Assembly: GCA_034928535.1 (NCBI GenBank)
Contig: JAYFOV010000020.1
Location: forward strand, 1 to 64,000
DNA from: CAXXOK01 sp001604115
GTDB taxonomy: Bacteria > Bacillota > Clostridia > Christensenellales > Aristaeellaceae
Reading direction: 5' to 3'
Length of the DNA stretch: 64,000 nucleotides
The notes beneath the pieces are model-generated. The model had not been told where the DNA came from and did no database searches. It saw only the letters and a list, made by a program, of their open reading frames with translations. Shown in pieces: positions 59,582 to 64,000 of the stretch; position 1 is the first letter of the stretch, and each line of letters opens with the position of its first letter. The position numbers and the translations under genes were made by a program.

Positions 59582-59812
59582 CCACCCGCCCGGCAAGCTG
59601 CCGCTGCCCGGCGGGAGCCATCCGCATGGTTGCCCAGGCAGGGATCAGGCGGTTCAGCACGGCGGCGCAGGCCGGATGCCATGGCCTGGCCGCGTGCGGG
59701 GGTATCGGTTTGCGCCCAGTTTGCCCCATCACCGCAAGTCACATCAAGCGCGAAGCGTACGGCTGCGGTATCATCTTAGCGGCAAGGCAGCCGTAAGGAG
59801 GTGAGCAGAACC

Positions 59813-60838
59813 ATGTATGAATGGCAGCGGCAAATCCAGACCATCGTGGATGAGATCGACCGCAGCATCCAAAGCTACCATGACGAAGCCCTGACGCTGC
59901 GCTCGCTGGCACGCAAATTGGGCTATTCCGAGTTTTACATGACCCGCAAATTCAAGGAGATCACAGGCTTGCAGTTCAGGGACTATCTGCGGCGCAGAAG
60001 GCTGGCCTTTGCGCTCAAGGCGGTTCGGGATCAGGCGCAAAGCTTGCTGGATATTGCCGTTGACTATGGTTTCTCCTCCCACGAGGCGTTTACCAGAGCG
60101 TTCAAGGACGCGTATGGAGTCACGCCCAGCGCGTTTCGCAGGCATCCCACGCCTGTGGTGCTGCGCACCAAAATCAACGCCTTTGACCGCTATTTTTTCG
60201 GATTGGGGGAAATCGGTATGCAAAAATCGACAGAGGATGTCCGCATTTACTTTGTGACCATACCCGCGCACAAGTTTCTGCACATCCGCAATTATGAAAG
60301 CAACGGCTACTGGGATTTTTGGCAAAAGCAAAGCCTGATCCCGGGGCAGGATCGCGAAACCATTTGCGGCTTGCTGGACAGCATCCCCGGCAAGCTGGAC
60401 GATGCCGGTGGCAGCGAGGCCAACGGCGGCGGCGGCCAGGTCATGGCCTACCTCAGCGATCCCGAAGGCAGGCTGTGCGATTGGGGCTTCCCGCGCGTGG
60501 AGTGCCACGGCGCAAGGCTCCCGCTGGATTATGATGGCAGCGTGCCCCCGCAGATGCGTTTGATGACCGTGCCCGAGGCCGAGTACCTGGTGTTTGAGCA
60601 CGGCCCTTTTGATTATGAGCAGGAAAACCGAAGCGTAGAGGCCAAGGTGGAAAGCGCCATGGCGACGTTTGATTTTTCCGCCACAGGCTACTGCTACGAC
60701 ACCACGCCCGGCAGGCTCCTCTATCTGTACTATCAACCGGAGCGGTGCTTCAAATACATCCGCCCTGTGCGCAGGGATGGCGCCATGCCGGCCTTCACAG
60801 GGAGCTTCCCTGCCCAGCCCAACGCGCCTACCGCGTGA
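59813..60838 (+). CDS. AraC-family regulator with GyrI-like effector domain
   Basis: The 341-residue protein has an N-terminal AraC double helix-turn-helix (LTLRSLARKLGYSEFYMTRK and LLDIAVDYGFSSHEAFTRAF, then KDAYGVTPSAFRR) and a GyrI-like ligand domain from about residue 135 to the end (STEDVRIYFVTIPAHKFLHI; YLVFEHGPFDYE). Such regulators detect lipophilic drugs and activate efflux or resistance genes. The ATG at 59813 is 9 nt after AAGGAGGTGA. It probably controls the flanking YdeI-like genes and perhaps the DMT exporter. Confidence 0.9.
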   Translation: MYEWQRQIQTIVDEIDRSIQSYHDEALTLRSLARKLGYSEFYMTRKFKEITGLQFRDYLRRRRLAFALKAVRDQAQSLLDIAVDYGFSSHEAFTRAFKDAYGVTPSAFRRHPTPVVLRTKINAFDRYFFGLGEIGMQKSTEDVRIYFVTIPAHKFLHIRNYESNGYWDFWQKQSLIPGQDRETICGLLDSIPGKLDDAGGSEANGGGGQVMAYLSDPEGRLCDWGFPRVECHGARLPLDYDGSVPPQMRLMTVPEAEYLVFEHGPFDYEQENRSVEAKVESAMATFDFSATGYCYDTTPGRLLYLYYQPERCFKYIRPVRRDGAMPAFTGSFPAQPNAPTA

Positions 60839-60853
60839 AGCTCCGCCCGCAGC

Positions 60854-61423
60854 CTATTTGGCCGCGGGCGTTTGCAATACCCCCTCGCGGGACAGCTCCG
60901 GCACAGTACATGCGGCGCTGTTGAAGCAGCACGGCCGCCGTGCGCCGTGCTGGAGCTTGTCGCACGCAATCCGGATGCGCCTTTCGCGCGTGGCCGGGTT
61001 CTGGGTGGAGCGGATCCAGCGCAGCCATTCCCAGCGCGCTTTGGTGGTCAGGCTCTCCCACGCGGGCAGCAGCCCGGCCTGCCTCAGGCCCACAAGCATA
61101 TCCTCCGGGACGGGCGGCTCCGGCCACTGCGCAAGGGGCGCAAGGGTCACGGTCATGGTGCTCCCCGGCAGATCTGTGACCGATGCGGGCAGCGGCTCCT
61201 CCGCCAAAAACCAGTGGCCGCCCAGGCCATCCGGCTCCAGCGGAACAACCCGCGGCACACCGTCCAGCGTGACGCGCGCCATGCCCATACCGCGGGACGG
61301 CAGCGCAGCGCTGACCTCCGCAGGCAGGCGCACCACGGCCTGCCCGCGGAGGCGCAAAACACGCGTCTCAAAGTTATAGATCGGATCGGCCTGCGCCGGG
61401 TTTTGCGGGGTACGTTGATCCAT
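60854..61423 (-). CDS. DUF1905/OmdA (YdeI-like) domain protein
   Basis: The 189-residue protein has an N-terminal DUF1905 beta-barrel (QAVVRLPAEVSAALPSRGMG, ARVTLDGVPRVVPLEPDGLG). The C-terminal OmdA/YdeI helical domain reads SLTTKARWEWLRWIRSTQNP followed by ATRERRIRIACDKL. The final ~25 residues (GARRPCCFNSAACTVPELSR) contain the family's typical CCF motif. It shares a domain with the protein at 58997 and converges with the AraC/GyrI gene with only 15 bp between stops. AAGGAGGACAT precedes the ATG. Confidence 0.85.
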   Translation of the reverse strand: MDQRTPQNPAQADPIYNFETRVLRLRGQAVVRLPAEVSAALPSRGMGMARVTLDGVPRVVPLEPDGLGGHWFLAEEPLPASVTDLPGSTMTVTLAPLAQWPEPPVPEDMLVGLRQAGLLPAWESLTTKARWEWLRWIRSTQNPATRERRIRIACDKLQHGARRPCCFNSAACTVPELSREGVLQTPAAK

Positions 61424-61640
61424 ATGTCCTCCTTGCGCTATGGCGCAGCCTATACCCTACTGCTGGGTTCAGGTCGCGCTGCGGCCACAGCGGTTCTGTT
61501 CAGGTTCAGGATTTCCGGATCTCTGGCCTGTGAAACAGGCGGCGACTATGGCAGGGCTGTTTGCCAGCCTGAAGCAGGTTTGTCACGGCGGCTACCCTTG
61601 CTGCCCGCCCGCGCCTGCCGCCTTGGCCATGCGCCGGAGC

Positions 61641-62678
61641 CTAGCGCACTGCAGCGCCCTTCGCGTGCGGGCGCTTGCCTGCCTGGATCCATACAATGGT
61701 GCCAAACACCAGCGCGATGGCCAGCAGCTGTACTGGGCTGAAACGCCTGCCAAAGAAAAGAAAATCCAGCAGCGCGATCTCAATAAGCATCAAATTATTG
61801 ATCCCGCTGCTTTCAAAAGCAGTGAGCGCCTTCTGGCTTTTGGTCCACAGGAAGAAGCCCAGCGCGCCGCTCACGCCGCTCAGGTACAGCAGCATGAGCG
61901 CCGTGCGCAGGGTAAAGCGCGGCGTGCCTTCCGTGAGCAGCCCGGCTGCCAGCAGCGCCGCGCCACCCACGAGCATCGGCCAGGCAACCAGCGTCATGGG
62001 CGCCAGCTTACGCGTGGTCAGCAACCGGCGGTTCAGCGTCATTTGTGCGGCATACCCCACGGAGGAAAGCGCCATGAGCCCGATGCCTACCAGCGAAACG
62101 CCCTCACCGCCAAAGGGATTGTAATAAAGCGTGATGCCGCCTGCCAGCAATAAAAGCTTGAGCCAGTCCAGCCGGGTCTGGTTTTCCCGCAGCCAGAGCA
62201 GATCCAGCAGCATGACCATGGCGGTATTGCCCACGCTCAGGCACAGGGAGCTCTGGGTGGGGGTCAGGTGCGCCTGCCCCATGTATTGCATGCCCTGCGC
62301 AATGGTATAGCCCAGCAGCCCCAGCAGCAGGATGGTGCCAACAGGCAGCCTCCGCGCCGTGGCGGGGGCGGCTTCGCTGGGGGCGGATGCTTGCGCGGGA
62401 TGCGCGGTTGCGGCTGCGCCGGACTGCGCTGGCGCGCCCGCTGCGGCGGTTTGCGCCCCAGTTTGCGCCGCTGCAGCAGCATCCGGCGTGACCCCGCGCG
62501 CGCCGAACCGCCGCCTGGCGCCCATCACCGCCATGAGCAGCAACCCTGCCAGCACATAGCGCGTGCCGGAGAGCGTCAGCGGCCCCAGGCCATCCTGAAA
62601 CGCCAGCTTGTTGAGGATATAGCTGCCCGACCAGAGTACGGTGGTCAGCACCGCCAGCAGGATCGCTTTGTTGCGCAT
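61641..62678 (-). CDS. DMT-superfamily EamA transporter
   Basis: The 345-residue protein has two EamA repeats and about ten transmembrane helices: LLAVLTTVLWSGSYILNKLA at the start, IAQGMQYMGQAHLTPTQSS, and a second repeat beginning LVGIGLMALSSVGYAAQMTL. It probably exports a metabolite or drug. An Ala/Gln/Gly/Pro-rich insert of ~45 residues (about 67-110; AAAAAQTGAQTAAAGAPAQ) lies between helices 2 and 3, where relatives have a short loop. AAAGGAG precedes the ATG at 62678. Confidence 0.88.
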   Translation of the reverse strand: MRNKAILLAVLTTVLWSGSYILNKLAFQDGLGPLTLSGTRYVLAGLLLMAVMGARRRFGARGVTPDAAAAAQTGAQTAAAGAPAQSGAAATAHPAQASAPSEAAPATARRLPVGTILLLGLLGYTIAQGMQYMGQAHLTPTQSSLCLSVGNTAMVMLLDLLWLRENQTRLDWLKLLLLAGGITLYYNPFGGEGVSLVGIGLMALSSVGYAAQMTLNRRLLTTRKLAPMTLVAWPMLVGGAALLAAGLLTEGTPRFTLRTALMLLYLSGVSGALGFFLWTKSQKALTAFESSGINNLMLIEIALLDFLFFGRRFSPVQLLAIALVFGTIVWIQAGKRPHAKGAAVR

Positions 62679-62718
62679 GGCTTTTCTCCTTTGGAGCTGT
62701 GCTTTTTTTGATAACGGT

Positions 62719-62748
62719 AGTATAGCATAGTGCACCCTTTACGGACAA
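62719..62748 (-). promoter_or_regulatory. Promoter of the DMT transporter gene
   Basis: On the minus strand TTGTCC (62748-62743) and TATACT (62724-62719) are 18 bp apart, about 40 bp upstream of the start codon. Confidence 0.55.
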
Positions 62749-62835
62749 CCGCCGCACGCTGCGCCGGGCATCCTCCTGCCTTCGGAGTATTTCAAAGTTT
62801 ATGTTTACCAATTTCATAGACTTTATATTTTAGTG

Positions 62836-62864
62836 TTGACATATTTAACAAACAGTATTATGCT
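62836..62864 (+). promoter_or_regulatory. Promoter of the DUF2087 gene
   Basis: TTGACA (62836-62841) and TATGCT (62859-62864) are 17 bp apart in an AT-rich stretch, 31 bp ahead of the start codon. Confidence 0.75.
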
Positions 62865-62894
62865 TTGGTGGATCACTAAAGGAGGAATCGAATC

Positions 62895-63641
62895 ATGGAC
62901 TATGCACAAATGACGCTGGAAGAGCTCAAGCAAGGCTACCGCTACCTGCGGGAGCAGGCGGTGTACCAGTGCAATGCCTGCGATGCGGCCTTTGCCCAGG
63001 GGCAATGCTACCCTATGGGCGGGCAGTTTTTCGATGCGCCGCACGCCGCGGCCGAGCACGTGCGCACCGAGCACGGCGGTGCACTGGCTGCCCTGATGCA
63101 CGCGGAGGATAAGTATAACCCCCTGACCGAGAACCAGGCCGAGCTGATGCGCCTGTTTGCCCAGGGCGTTGCCGATGGCGATGTGGCCAAACGGCTGGGG
63201 CTGGCGGCTTCCACCGTGCGCCACCAACGCTTCACCTTCCGGGAAAAGGCCAAGCAGGCCAAGCTGTACCTTGCGATGTACGAGCTGGCGCTGGAGGGCA
63301 AGCCCGCGGGGGACAACGCCTTTATGCCCGTGCACAACACCGCCGCCCTTGTGGACGATCGCTTTGCCATTACCGAAAAAGAGCGCGCACAGATCATGAA
63401 ATCTGTGTTTGAGGGCGAGCACCCGCTGCGCCTGCGCGCTTTCCCGCCCAAGGCCAAAAAGCAGATCGTGATCCTCGCCCGCGTGGTGCAGGAGCTGCAG
63501 ACCGGCAAAGAATATACCGAGCGGGAACTGAACGATGTGCTGGGGGCGATCTATGAGGATTACGCCATCCTGCGCCGCGGGCTGATCGACTACGGCTATA
63601 TGGGCCGCACGCGCGATGGCAAGCGCTACTGGCGACTGTAG
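62895..63641 (+). CDS. DUF2087-domain transcriptional regulator
   Basis: The 248-residue protein has an N-terminal helical region with a CNACDAAF motif. A LuxR-type helix-turn-helix follows (residues ~75-121: LTENQAELMRLFAQGVADGD, VAKRLGLAASTVRHQRF). The C-terminal DUF2087 domain reads AFPPKAKKQIVILARVVQEL, later GLIDYGYMGRTRDGKRYWRL. This is the B. subtilis YdiR/YezD-like regulator layout. It probably binds DNA; the effector is unknown. AAAGGAGGAATCGAATC precedes the ATG. Confidence 0.85.
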   Translation: MDYAQMTLEELKQGYRYLREQAVYQCNACDAAFAQGQCYPMGGQFFDAPHAAAEHVRTEHGGALAALMHAEDKYNPLTENQAELMRLFAQGVADGDVAKRLGLAASTVRHQRFTFREKAKQAKLYLAMYELALEGKPAGDNAFMPVHNTAALVDDRFAITEKERAQIMKSVFEGEHPLRLRAFPPKAKKQIVILARVVQELQTGKEYTERELNDVLGAIYEDYAILRRGLIDYGYMGRTRDGKRYWRL

Positions 63642-63851
63642 GCCGCAACCGGGCGGCAGGCGCGGCTGCCTTTGCCCCACGCAGCCGGCGCAGCGGAAAA
63701 AAACCTGTTTCATACCGTGCGCATACGGCGTATACTGTATGTGCAAGCATGCGTTCCCACACAGCCGGCGCACACCGCGCCGCACTTGGGCATGCCCGGA
63801 GACAAACTCCGCAACGCCCACCGGGTGCGCAGGCTCTGCAGCCAGCCAAAC

Positions 63852-63866
63852 CAAAAATGATTATCA
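63852..63866. promoter_or_regulatory. Candidate PerR/Fur-type box upstream of the superoxide reductase
   Basis: CAAAAATGATTATCA matches the right half of the PerR/Fur consensus (TTATAATNATTATAA / TGATAATNATTATCA) very well and the left half partly: 10 of 14 positions to PerR. It is about 35 bp upstream of the start codon. Peroxide/iron control of a superoxide reductase would be expected biologically. Confidence 0.3.
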
Positions 63867-63900
63867 GGGAACAGAAACAGGACAGGAGGGTTTTTCAAAA

Positions 63901-64000
63901 TGTGTGAAATCAAATTCTTCGTCTGTAAACACTGCGGCAATCTGGTGGGGATGATCCACAGCTCCGGCGCGCCCATGACCTGCTGCGGCGAGCACATGAC
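63901..64000 (+). CDS. Desulfoferrodoxin-type superoxide reductase, 5' part (window end)
   Basis: The first 33 codons read CEIKFFVCKHCGNLVGMIHS, then PMTCCGEHM. CxxC followed by CCGE is the N-terminal rubredoxin-like iron site of desulfoferrodoxin family proteins, which reduce superoxide to peroxide in anaerobes. The catalytic His/Cys site would lie beyond the window. ACAGGAGGG precedes the ATG at 63901. The protein is cut off by the window end, so completeness is unknown. Confidence 0.85.

Overview
The window looks like a chromosomal segment of a GC-rich, anaerobic, probably gut-dwelling member of the Clostridia. The Firmicutes-type gene order plsX-acpP-rnc-smc-ftsY, the recJ-rel-dtd-MBL-hemZ cluster, a CtsR-controlled hsp20, strong AGGAGG ribosome sites and a superoxide reductase all support this. 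An assignment near Christensenellales is only a guess. No replication origin, rRNA operon or CRISPR array is visible.

Positions 1-20450 are accessory in character. After an IS3-family remnant and a RidA gene with its own promoter and terminator comes an 11-kb plus-strand catabolic operon (about 1000-12360): GntR/HutC regulator, sugar-phosphate isomerase/epimerase, CUT1-type ABC importer (binding protein and two permeases), SIS-domain protein, FGGY kinase, M20 deacylase, MBL-fold hydrolase, threonine-synthase-like PLP enzyme and SDR dehydrogenase. I do not recognise this combination as a known pathway. It reads like import, phosphorylation, deacylation and breakdown of an amino-sugar or sugar/amino-acid conjugate. 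The regulator has no ordinary start codon ahead of its DNA-binding domain. Next come a truncated IS3 transposase with a duplicated IS end, a large serine recombinase, a SHOCT-domain membrane protein, a secreted leucine-rich-repeat protein, and an MFS transporter plus a RidA pseudogene. The last two lie between two ~196-bp imperfect direct repeats, the right one abutting tRNA-Ala(GGC).

From 20.5 kb on the content is mostly housekeeping. A 212-nt structured RNA with its own promoter precedes a zinc-ribbon gene (20903-21458). The minus-strand block 21879-38176 carries a UPF0340 protein, a SpoU methyltransferase, a GNAT enzyme, a DUF975 membrane protein, ftsY, smc, rnc, acpP, plsX, a 1385-residue PQQ-propeller membrane protein and a lipase-like protein. 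Plus-strand galM, an AraC/GyrI regulator, a HAD phosphatase and hsp20 (two CtsR boxes) follow. Then come minus-strand glpK, hemZ, an MBL hydrolase, dtd, rel, recJ, lysA, a PNPOx-like flavoprotein and an Mg2+ P-type ATPase.

The right end (58.8-64 kb) has a YdeI-like / AraC-GyrI / YdeI-like cluster, a DMT exporter, a DUF2087 regulator and the beginning of a desulfoferrodoxin-type superoxide reductase. A family of GC-rich, tandemly duplicated intergenic repeats (about 150 or 212 bp per unit) occurs at 21.6, 43.0, 45.0 and 53.0 kb. Ala/Pro/Gln-rich low-complexity linkers interrupt several otherwise ordinary proteins.
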